From: Nemertoderma westbladi | Lineage: Eukaryota > Xenacoelomorpha > Nemertodermatida > Nemertodermatidae | Direction of reading: 5' to 3' | Assembly (NCBI GenBank): GCA_032718475.1 | Contig: JAUCBJ010008386.1 | Location: forward strand, 1-26,155 | DNA length: 26,155 bases | Part shown: in pieces, positions 1 to 8,857 of the stretch | Position numbering within the stretch: position 1 is the first letter of the stretch | How the letters are laid out: each line of letters starts with the position of its first letter | Made by a program: the position numbers and the translations under genes | The notes under the pieces: generated by a model | What the model saw: only the letters and a program-made list of their open reading frames with translations | Databases searched by the model: none | What the model was told of the DNA's origin: nothing

Positions 1-3000
1 GAGTGTCTTGGTCTCTGGCAGATCATCTTTGATCAAATCGAGATCTTTCGCCCCTCGATCTTCCACAGGGATCGACTCCAGAAACTCACGGGAGTTGCTG
101 GTGAATTTCGTTAATCGAAACCCACCTCTTTTTAAGCACTCTACCGTTCCTTTAGCGACCTCAATGGCTTCCTCAACTGATGGGAGGGACTTCAGATTGT
201 CGTCCATGTATATGTCTCTTTTGATGTTGTCGATCACTTCCTTAGAGAATGCCTCTCGGTTGTCCTCTGCAGTAGTACGCACTACCGAACAGGCGTTGGA
301 AGGGCTTGAGATTATCCCAAAGGCCTGGATGGTCATCCAGTACTCCACCGGTTTCTGGTTGAGGTCTCCTTCGGGCCACCATAGAAATCGTAGGCTATCT
401 CGATCCCTATCCAACACTTTGACTTGCAAGAACATGCCTTCTATATCGGAGGCGAAAGCAATCGAATATTGTCTCAATCTTAAAAGAATCCCCAACAAAG
501 ATTGAAGTAAGTTGGGTCCGGGTAACAATTCAGAGTTAAGGGATTGACCCATGTAAAGAGCGGAGCCATCAAACACTACTCTCACTTCATTAGGTTTACC
601 GGGTTTAGGAACGTAATGGTGAGTTAAATAATACGTTCTTTCAGTCACAGGTGTTTCTTCCGGTACTCTCTCCGCATATCCCTTATTAATGAATTTTTCC
701 AGCTGTGTTTGATACATTGCTTTAGCTGATGAATTAGCCGTAAGGCGTCGATGGAGTTGCGCGATTCTTTTTTCCGCCAGGGGTCTATTATTGATGAACT
801 TCGGTTCTCTCTTGCGAAAAGGTAAACCGACTTCGTATCTTCCTTGATCTTTGAGGAAACGTGTAGTTGTCTCTTGGATCTGCTTGGCCCTTTCCTCTTC
901 CACCGACAAGGCTTTATCGTAGGAATTGGGCTCTACCGCCTCTTGCGTAAAGAATCGTACAGCATGTTCATCTCGAGTCTTGGCATTGCAACGTTCAATG
1001 ACGTCATTTAACTCGTCGTTATAAGCTTCTCGTTCAGAGGGATAGAGAAGTTGACATAAGTTAACTTGGTTTTGCCAAGCCTCGTTTTCCTTAAGGAGAT
1101 CGATGGTATTCTCCTCATCAAAAAGCTGGTGAACGTCGTCGTTATCTGAGGAGTATGGAATTCCCTCAGTTGAATCGTCTCCTTCACTAGCATCATCTTC
1201 CCATTCACTCACCTGGCAGACTCTCTCTTGCGGTAGTCTTTCTCTGAGTGTTCTACGGGAAGGGCCAGTAAAGTACCAACCTACTCTAGTTCTCACCGCA
1301 TAGGTCTGTAGGGGCTGCGGTTGAGCAGGCCGTTTCTCTAACGTCTCCAGCGCCTCATGCGCGTTTTGGCCGATGAGTATTTGCACTCCAGGATAATCAG
1401 TCTGGAATCGAGGTATGTTAAGATGTTGGATGCTCTCATCTTCGTCCCAATTATAAAGGTCTGCTTGAGTAGTAGCGAAGTTCTTTATAGCCACCATTTT
1501 CACTGACCTTATGCTGTTTTCTCCTAATTCGTCCTGGGGGGTGGACAATGCTCCTACATAATAATCAGCTGTTATTGTAGATTTCCAAACTTGCATAATG
1601 CCTGACATGTTGAGCTTAGTTTGGAACTTGGGTTGTCCAGCAAATATATCTTCGGCTAGCTCTTTATCGATGAATGTTCCTGTGCTGCCGGAGTCCAGGA
1701 GGGCGTTCACTATATAACTCCGTTTAGGTCCGTGCACCCTTACCTGCACCACAGGAAACTCTCGGATCCCTACATTGGAAGATGGCTCTTTCCAAGATGG
1801 TTGTCGTTCAGAAGTAGTTAGAGTAAAGTCGTTCTCTGTATCTTTTTCATATGTGAGTGCTCGATACACTGCGGTATTTATCATGTAACAGGATTCGTTT
1901 TCGTCGGAGAACTCGTCTGTATAGAATCCTTCCATCTCAGATTGATCAGTGTCGTTCACATCACTGAATTGGACATGTAGCTCGGAATCACTTACCTGAT
2001 TCGGACTATTTCGATCGAATTCAGCGTGCAACAAGGTATGATGTTTCGCACCACACTTTGCACACCTTATGTCAGAGAAACAGGTTCGTCGTTGGTGTCC
2101 TTGTCTGAGGCAATTATAACATAACCGCTTATCCCACATGACTTCGCGTCTCTCTGTTAATGATTTCTTTAGAAATTCATCACACCTATTCAAATGGTGG
2201 ATCCCGTCGCACAGCGCACATTTTGGTTTGATGTTACTTACCTTGTTTTGAGTCACATTGTGTACACTTGCCTTTTCTTCGGGTTTTCTCACCTGAATTC
2301 TCTTGGGAGACGTGGGAGGAGTTTTTCTTACCTGTTCCCTCCTGTCATTTGTTCGAGACTTGAATTTACTTACCTGATCTTTAGGCATTTTATTGACATA
2401 ATAAGATCTATCAGTGTCTTTCCCGCTATCTTCTCCTTGAGAAGTCTGGCTTTCGCCGTCGTCTGTATAACATACTGGTGTTACCTTTCTCCTAGAGACG
2501 GGTTTTTCACTTACCTTGTTTTCCGGTGTCTTCTCCCTAGACAGTTTCAGGAGCTGTAATTTCACTTCTCCATCTAGGAATGACATGAGATCAGCCATGG
2601 TAGGGTCTCGTCGTTGTTGTTCCATCATATATAACACTTTCTTATCCCAGCGTGTACCTACTCCACCTTTCGGTAAAGTAGAAGCCACTGCTCTAATAAC
2701 CATAGTGTTCTGATACTCATGAGACTTACCTAGCCAATCTAATTGTCTGCAGATCTCCTGGATCTCATCGGAAAACTCGATAATTCCGCTACTAATAAAC
2801 TTTCGGGGCGCTACTAACTTTGCATATAAGTACCCAGCGATATTATTCCTATTACCATACCTGATGTTTAGTGTATCCCAAACTTGTCTTAATCCGTCTG
2901 GATGTCCAATAAACTTTAACGCCATTAACTTGGGAGATCCTTCCAAGCACTCGATGAGGTATCTAAGTTTTTCTCCATTAGATAGTACAGAGTTCTGTAT

Positions 3001-5451
3001 GTTATCTTTGTAATATTCATTAAAAGGTAACCATTTCATCTCATCTCCATTGAACTTGACAATCTCTCCCACCTTTACCGCTTGCCGGGCTTCGGTTCTA
3101 GCCATTTGACGCGTAAAACTTTCTTGGGCCATCGTGTTATTTAATATCGAGTTATCGGTATATAAATTTCTCGGATTATGATCAGCTCTATATGGAATAT
3201 CATTATCAACAGGTCTATAATTACCCTTAATAGGGTTCACTATAGGAGTTTCAACTTCGCTAGCAGTATATATGCGTGTAGGCTCCACACCTTGCGCATG
3301 CGATACTTCAGACCTAACAGGTTGACACATTGTTACAGAGGGTGGTGGTATACCCTTTTGGGTATTTACTAATTTATCGCGTTCAAGCGCGATACTTTGC
3401 TGCACTTCTTGCAACTCTAGCCTACTTTCCCTTACTGTGCCCTTGAATTGCTGGACAGTCTCCTGCATCTGCCCGAGCAGGATATCCATCCCCCGCCGTC
3501 TCTCGTCCACCCATTCGACCGCCGAAGCGGGAGTCGCCAACGTTGTAGCGGGCGGACGAGGGACAACGGGCGACAAATTGTGAATATTTCGCTCGGGGTC
3601 CAGGACCTGAACTGTCTCCTGGGCAGTTCTGCGGGGCACAGGTAGCTTAGTGCTATGCAGAGGGAATTTAGAGGTAACTTCAGGGAGCACAGGGGTGTCT
3701 ATCACCGAAGGGGTGATTTCAAGAACAGGCCTAATTATTTCAGGCTCATCTACTATCGTAGGGAGTCTTTCTATTTTAATTATTTGGTCTGTGGGTTCTG
3801 TACTGCCTAAGTTGGTGCTATTTAGTTGCCTTCTAACAGCTGGAGGCAAATCAGGCAATTTCTGACGGTGGAATGTTCTTTTACGTCTGCTTAGACGAGA
3901 TCTATTTCCTTTGCCGTCAGTATCGGTAGTATCGCCTTCCTCAGATGATGTATATCCCTGCCTTTTGGGAGTAGATCGATTCATCATCTGCATATTACTA
4001 GCTGTTAACTGTTTATTTATGCAGTCTTGATTCTCCTGAATGTTTTCCAATTCTAATTGGGTGGTTTCTTCAGCCGCTTTCCGTTCTGCTTCTGCCACTT
4101 TTGCCTCTGCCGCTGCCTCTGCCGCTGCCTCTGCCGCTTTTGCCTCTGCCGCTGCCTCTGCCGCTTTTGCCTCTGCCGCTGCCTCTGCCGCTTTTGCCTT
4201 GGCCGCTGCCTCTGCCGCCTTTGCCTTGGCCGCTGCCGCCTTTCTTTCTGCTTCTGCAGCTACCACTGCTGCTTTCTTTCTGTCTTCTATACGTTTTTTC
4301 TTTACTTGTTCTTCTTGAACTCGTGTGATGCGGAGTTGTTCATCGAATTTAGCCTGATTCGCAGCCCTCATTTCCACATTGATGGCATCCAACACAAGCT
4401 TGGTTCCTTCACTATTAGGGCTAAGTCCCTCTAACCTTCTCCTCAACTCGTCATCACCTAAAAAACGTTGATAGTCTGACAGATAGATGTCAATGGCATC
4501 CCTCTTATGCGGTTTCTCTGCCGTCGCTTCACTTTCCACTTGGGAAAAAGTAGTGTCTGTTGATTCTCCATGGGTTGAGCGCTCCTCTAGCTGAGCTTTC
4601 CACTGAGCTGTTCCTTGAACCTGGAGACTCACCCGTTGAAACCAAGTCTTTACGGCAACTTGCAACGACGTGTCTTGCCTTCGTTTAGAAGCCTCCTCAA
4701 AGGCCGATAATATTAGCCTGATTCGTAGAATTCTTTCTCTAACTTGATAAAGCAGCAATCCCTGCTCTTGAGGTCCTTGAGGTTGTTGAAACAGTTGTTC
4801 TTTTAATCGCTCTATAGAGCTGAAGAATCCCTGTGCGTATCCGGCTGCGGACCTCTTCCACACAGCTGGATCGATGGTTTCCTTGGCTACTCCCATCCGG
4901 TGTATGTCTTCCCAGGCAGCTTCTGATAAATCAAACGGGAGTCCGGGTCCGGGGAAGTTCCATTGCGACTCGACAATAGACTTCAGTTCTTCACTCGTGT
5001 ATCCCGCATAACTATCTCTAGTTGACCGTTGACTTCTCGCCCAATCGATCTGGTGTTCTTCCACCGCGATCAATAACCTAGTGAGTACGGCTGCAGGAAG
5101 GATGAGAAGGGGATCCGTATAAACCGCATCCGTCATCTCTTCTCCGCGCCCGGGTGTCAGCTCTACAGTATCCTCACTACTGGAGCTGCTGGGCCGCTGA
5201 GGAATAAGTTCTTGACTAGCGGGTTGTTGCTGTTCCGCTGCTTCTTGGTCCCGTTTGACCTGAGCTCGAGTGCCTATGATAGACCTACGATGTTGGACCA
5301 GCCTAGGTTCTTTTATTACTACTGGAGGGATGACTTTCCTCACAGTGGGAGGTGAACTGAACTTACGACTAGAAGGTTCTACGCCTCTATCTGAGTCGCA
5401 GATAGTTACATCTAATAAACTGTCTGACAGGTTCTGCTTAGTATCAGACAT
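1..5451 (-). CDS. BEL/Pao LTR-retrotransposon Gag-Pol polyprotein, partial (3' part beyond window)
   Basis: This frame stays open from an ATG at 5451 to base 1; I read it through from 5451 to about 4740 and from 4800 to 1 without finding a stop. That is 1817 codons before it leaves the window. In order it shows: an N-terminal region with an Ala/Glu/Lys-rich coiled-coil-like tract (about residues 395-455); a DUF1759-like Gag core (about 790-940, with a KFNGDxMKW motif); a CCHC zinc knuckle CYNCLRQGHQRRTC starting near residue 1111, followed by a second Cys/His cluster; a retropepsin-type aspartic protease with DSGSTGTF near 1253; and a Pao-type reverse transcriptase with VRVVFDGSA and the catalytic YMDD at 1748-1751. 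The domain order and the DSG plus YMDD pair are typical of BEL/Pao. RNase H and integrase should lie to the left of the window. The long intact frame suggests a young insertion. The Gag part is large for the family. Confidence 0.93.
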   Translation of the reverse strand, partial: MSDTKQNLSDSLLDVTICDSDRGVEPSSRKFSSPPTVRKVIPPVVIKEPRLVQHRRSIIGTRAQVKRDQEAAEQQQPASQELIPQRPSSSSSEDTVELTPGRGEEMTDAVYTDPLLILPAAVLTRLLIAVEEHQIDWARSQRSTRDSYAGYTSEELKSIVESQWNFPGPGLPFDLSEAAWEDIHRMGVAKETIDPAVWKRSAAGYAQGFFSSIERLKEQLFQQPQGPQEQGLLLYQVRERILRIRLILSAFEEASKRRQDTSLQVAVKTWFQRVSLQVQGTAQWKAQLEERSTHGESTDTTFSQVESEATAEKPHKRDAIDIYLSDYQRFLGDDELRRRLEGLSPNSEGTKLVLDAINVEMRAANQAKFDEQLRITRVQEEQVKKKRIEDRKKAAVVAAEAERKAAAAKAKAAEAAAKAKAAEAAAEAKAAEAAAEAKAAEAAAEAAAEAKVAEAERKAAEETTQLELENIQENQDCINKQLTASNMQMMNRSTPKRQGYTSSEEGDTTDTDGKGNRSRLSRRKRTFHRQKLPDLPPAVRRQLNSTNLGSTEPTDQIIKIERLPTIVDEPEIIRPVLEITPSVIDTPVLPEVTSKFPLHSTKLPVPRRTAQETVQVLDPERNIHNLSPVVPRPPATTLATPASAVEWVDERRRGMDILLGQMQETVQQFKGTVRESRLELQEVQQSIALERDKLVNTQKGIPPPSVTMCQPVRSEVSHAQGVEPTRIYTASEVETPIVNPIKGNYRPVDNDIPYRADHNPRNLYTDNSILNNTMAQESFTRQMARTEARQAVKVGEIVKFNGDEMKWLPFNEYYKDNIQNSVLSNGEKLRYLIECLEGSPKLMALKFIGHPDGLRQVWDTLNIRYGNRNNIAGYLYAKLVAPRKFISSGIIEFSDEIQEICRQLDWLGKSHEYQNTMVIRAVASTLPKGGVGTRWDKKVLYMMEQQRRDPTMADLMSFLDGEVKLQLLKLSREKTPENKVSEKPVSRRKVTPVCYTDDGESQTSQGEDSGKDTDRSYYVNKMPKDQVSKFKSRTNDRREQVRKTPPTSPKRIQVRKPEEKASVHNVTQNKVSNIKPKCALCDGIHHLNRCDEFLKKSLTERREVMWDKRLCYNCLRQGHQRRTCFSDIRCAKCGAKHHTLLHAEFDRNSPNQVSDSELHVQFSDVNDTDQSEMEGFYTDEFSDENESCYMINTAVYRALTYEKDTENDFTLTTSERQPSWKEPSSNVGIREFPVVQVRVHGPKRSYIVNALLDSGSTGTFIDKELAEDIFAGQPKFQTKLNMSGIMQVWKSTITADYYVGALSTPQDELGENSIRSVKMVAIKNFATTQADLYNWDEDESIQHLNIPRFQTDYPGVQILIGQNAHEALETLEKRPAQPQPLQTYAVRTRVGWYFTGPSRRTLRERLPQERVCQVSEWEDDASEGDDSTEGIPYSSDNDDVHQLFDEENTIDLLKENEAWQNQVNLCQLLYPSEREAYNDELNDVIERCNAKTRDEHAVRFFTQEAVEPNSYDKALSVEEERAKQIQETTTRFLKDQGRYEVGLPFRKREPKFINNRPLAEKRIAQLHRRLTANSSAKAMYQTQLEKFINKGYAERVPEETPVTERTYYLTHHYVPKPGKPNEVRVVFDGSALYMGQSLNSELLPGPNLLQSLLGILLRLRQYSIAFASDIEGMFLQVKVLDRDRDSLRFLWWPEGDLNQKPVEYWMTIQAFGIISSPSNACSVVRTTAEDNREAFSKEVIDNIKRDIYMDDNLKSLPSVEEAIEVAKGTVECLKRGGFRLTKFTSNSREFLESIPVEDRGAKDLDLIKDDLPETKTL
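4080..4265 (-). repeat. Coding tandem repeat in Gag (Ala/Glu/Lys-rich)
   Basis: On the plus strand the tract reads as repeated gcctctgccgctgcctctgccgctttt units. In the minus-strand Gag frame these encode alternating AAEAKAAEAAAE segments. The periodicity is in multiples of three, so unit gain or loss keeps the frame. A charged, Ala-rich helix or coiled coil is expected. Plus-strand open frames here (Ala- or Leu/Pro-rich) are by-products of the repeat. Confidence 0.85.
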
Positions 5452-5540
5452 GTCTATGTATACCGTTGAATGTCTACTGCTGTATTACAGTCTGAGCAAG
5501 TCTAGTAACTCAGTATTAACTGTTAGCCTAGTAATTAATT

Positions 5541-5832
5541 ACCGGTACTGCTACTCAGTGTAGTAGGATATATAATATATTAGAACACCGGTATGCTTAT
5601 GGTATATATAACTATATAAGTATTATTACAGACTAGGTTTATCACAGAATACCGGTATAATTTTAGCACAAATATATATAAATATATAATAGGCCTATCG
5701 GGAATACCGGTATACAGCTTACAGTTTGTAGTATATATAATTCTGGACTAGAATTAATTACAAGTACCGGTATAATTTCAGCCTAAATTTATTGAAATAA
5801 AGATAATAGGCCTATCGTAAGTACCGGTATAT
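5541..5832. repeat. Degenerate ~57-bp repeat carrying ACCGGT palindromes
   Basis: ACCGGT occurs at 5541, 5587, 5651, 5706, 5766 and 5823, a spacing of 46-64 bases. It is mostly in the context TACCGGTATA, with similar flanks (aggcctatcg, aattttagc or aatttcagc). This looks like a decayed tandem array in the leader of the BEL element. Confidence 0.6.
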
Positions 5833-6373
5833 CAATTATTTTAAATAATTGAATTTCTGAATTTTAAGGGTTACTTGGTTACTTTAACTTACTGTATTAC
5901 CGTGATTTAAGCAGTAGTCCAACTGATATTGAGACCTAATGGTTGTATGGCAGGCCTACTATTTATAAATCGTTTGAGTTGATTTATAATATATATATAC
6001 CCGTTTAATGGGTTTTGTCAATGTTGAAATAAATGTTATTATTTCTGGGGGGTAATCACTACACAAAGCGGTGCGCTTTTAGTTAAGTGTTACTTATAGG
6101 ACACTAAAACAAATAATTCTAATTTACCTAAGTTACTTATTACTACAAATTACGTACAATTCGGGTGAGATTACAATCTCTAAATAAACACAAAAATTTA
6201 CAAAAAACACAAAATACTAATTTTTAGGGTAATTTTACAAGAAGTCTACAAACCAGCCTAACAAAGGGTTAGAATCTGGTTATTACAACTGACAGGGTAC
6301 TGCGGTATTTGAAAATAATACGTAGTAGTAAGTACACTGCGTTGTCCAGATAGGAAAATACCACCGCCTGACG

Positions 6374-6397
6374 ACCTATAGCCGTATCGCTATAGGT
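6374..6397. other. Perfect 9-bp inverted repeat (hairpin)
   Basis: acctatagc at 6374-6382 is the exact reverse complement of gctataggt at 6389-6397, leaving a 6-base loop. It lies in the non-coding side of the BEL element. No function can be assigned. Confidence 0.5.
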
Positions 6398-6770
6398 ACT
6401 ACGTTATGTATCACGGAGTGTTCCTACCTAGAAGTTAATAGAGCTAATCGAACGTGCCTATCAACCACTTTACAACACAAATATAATGCCTACACTAATT
6501 ACTTTCGGAAAGCACTGTACACTAAACCCTAAATTAGGTACAAGTACTTGTATAACAAATAATCAGTAGTTAAATATACTTGAACAGCTAAAAGAACCAC
6601 AGCATCTGCTGGAGTGACCGATGCACAAAATCACCAGTCTTTACCTACGCCGAGCAGCCCGTGTAGTACCGGGGTTAATTTAACTATAGCGGTATGTATA
6701 ACAAACACAATTACTGTAGGAACAAACTTGGGGAATGAATGTTGCGAATAATCGCATAAACTCTGAATAA

Positions 6771-7350
6771 TAAATATTACGCTACGCGTACAAACCACTC
6801 AAACAAAATACAGACCGAACACTGACAGACTACTATCAAGCCTAAACAAACTACGGTATATGCAGACTCCGAAATGATTAGGGAGTATGCGCTCTAACCC
6901 AGTAGTGCGACTTATTCTTTAGTTGGGGGTTTACCTTACAGCGTTCGCTGCCCCTACTGCCTAACCGTACTTAATCGGACAGATGATCTACACACGCGGT
7001 AATCCGTTCAGACCTAATAACAGCCAGACAACTATCCAGCCTACAAATTATCTAAATAAAATTATACGCTACCCGTACAGACTTACCCAAACAAAGTACA
7101 GACCAAACGATGGCAGACTACTCTCAAGCCTAAATAAACTACAGGACATGCAGACTCCGAAATGATTAGGGAGTATGCGCTCTAACCCAGTAGTGCGACT
7201 TATTCTTTAGTTGGGGGTTTACCTTACAGCGTTCGCTGCCCCTACTTCCTAACCGTACTTAATCGGACAGATGATCTACACACACTGCAATCCGTTCAGA
7301 CTTAACAGCAATCAGACAACAGCTCAGCCTACAAATTGTCTGTACAATCT
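6771..7350. repeat. 288-bp tandem duplication (two copies)
   Basis: Copy 1 (about 6775-7062) and copy 2 (about 7063-7350) align at a constant offset of 288, for example tgcagactcc at 6861 and at 7149. The core of about 140 bases (6861-7003 against 7149-7291) is nearly identical, with the single clear difference actGcct/actTcct, while the flanks are more diverged. Each core holds a nested palindrome: GGGG ... CAGCG-TT-CGCTG-CCCC. If this region is an LTR, the duplication would lie in its regulatory part. Short open frames here are incidental. Confidence 0.85.
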
Positions 7351-8555
7351 GATCAGGCTTACACGCCTTCTGTTCAATACTGGCCTACAAACAAATAAAA
7401 CTTGACAGAAATAAGTTAAAATCTCAATAAAAAACCAGGGCGGGCCCTCCCTGATTAATTATTAAGGCCTACCGGTATATAATTATCAAAATCGAATAAT
7501 ACTGCTGTACCTGTACTGCTGTAGGTACCGGTCCGGGTGGTTAGGTAGTCAGGCCTACTGGGTACCGGTTGCCGGTACTTCAGCTTTATTGCCTACTGCA
7601 ATACAGAAGCTATATCCTTTAATGTTCGCGCTTTTAGACCTTTGGCAGTTTAACCCACCAAATTAAGATGTCTTCTAGATATTAAATCGGTTTTTAGTCT
7701 ATGACAAGTATTTGATTCACTACACTAGTCGAAACCAATCTGTGCGCGATCATTCACCCGCTGGATATTCCCGGGAGATTGGGTTCGACGGCTTAAATTT
7801 TATTGCTATGTAAGCCTAATGTATTATTCGACTGACAGTATTATATAATCTCTGACAATATTATTCACCTTCGGGAATATTAACAGTTCCTTTAGGACGT
7901 GGCGCTTTATCTATATAAACAGAGTTATGACTTAAACTACTCACAACGATATGGCTTAATTATAATTCACATATATGGCGCATTCTTTAGGAATTGCTTC
8001 TTTAAAAGACTCACTCATACACAATGCTGCACAATACTGCACACTAATCTGCCAATCTTCACTGATTTTAGTCACATATAAAAGGAACACAGACTGACTC
8101 ATGTAGGGTCTATCAAATAACATTAGATTCACTTCAAACCACTTTAACATAAGTCACAATCGTTATTGGTAACCTTTCTCTCTTACCTTCGGTATATCAA
8201 GAATATTGGGTTTTCGGGGTTATTTCTCGTTATTCCAATATAATAATTCATCAACAAATATAATGAATAACCGACAACAAATAGCAGTACACAGTATCGA
8301 TTGAGCAGGTAATTTTAGCAGTTTCAGCAGTTATTAAAAGCCGTGTGTCAGCAGTCAGTGTATTCCCAGATCAGTGATTCCATGAGTTTGATCGGTATGT
8401 CAGTTAAAGGATATATGCCCTTATAATTAAACCTACTAGTGTAAGACTAAAAACTGAAAACACGGAGGTGCCAAAAGCCGGTTCTTAGGCTCTGGGCAAA
8501 AAACATAACACTGAACTACTGAGTTTCTGTATATACCTCCAACACAGGGACAACA

Positions 8556-8857
8556 AACGCTCTGATTGGTCAACCTGAACAACGAGAGAACAAAGAAACA
8601 AAGAAACGTCGACGTGGCAATATCAGCTGCTAGCCGTCGTCATGGTAGCGACACTGTTTTCAAAGTATCCAGCTATTGCGTCACGAGATTGTGGATTATG
8701 TCCTCTAAAGTACAAATACAGTAAAAATACATAAGAAATGACTTTTATGTCCTCTAAAACACCAGTACAGCAAGGACACGGTCTTTTTATGCCTGGCAAA
8801 CCAACTACAGAGTACTTTAAGGGAAAATAACCGGCTAATTACGCAAAAGCTTTTACA
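8556..8857. other. Gene-free stretch between the BEL element and the LINE
   Basis: No coding signal is seen on either strand. A short imperfect duplication is present: tatgtcctctaaa occurs near 8698 and again near 8746, followed both times by a similar ACxxxTACAG string. Confidence 0.5.

Larger units (their letters stand above)
5452..8555 (-). other. Non-coding upstream side of the BEL/Pao element (leader and probable 5' LTR)
   Basis: About 3.1 kb without a convincing gene lies 5' of the Gag start on the minus strand. For an LTR element this should hold the leader, primer-binding site and 5' LTR. One candidate LTR end is minus-strand CA-GT-TGG at 5925-5919, where TGG could begin a primer-binding site. 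A candidate outer end is minus-strand TGTTG starting at 8555. Together these would give a long LTR of about 2.6 kb containing a 288-bp tandem duplication. The 3' LTR is outside the window, so the boundaries cannot be confirmed. Confidence 0.4.

Noticed and set aside
1008-1208. 66-codon minus-strand frame within the BEL element
   Set aside because: It is in another frame from Gag-Pol, which is continuous here with clear homology.
4040-4434. Plus-strand Ala-rich, Cys/Leu-rich and Leu/Pro-rich open frames
   Set aside because: They are other frames of the Gag coding repeat on the minus strand, which has the real domains.
5919-5925. Primer-binding-site candidate (minus CA-GT-TGG) of the BEL element
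   Set aside because: Only three to four bases match the general rule and the 3' LTR is not in the window, so it is noted but not called.
6983-7165. 60-codon open frame in the 288-bp duplication
   Set aside because: It spans the copy junction and has no counterpart in the other copy; incidental.
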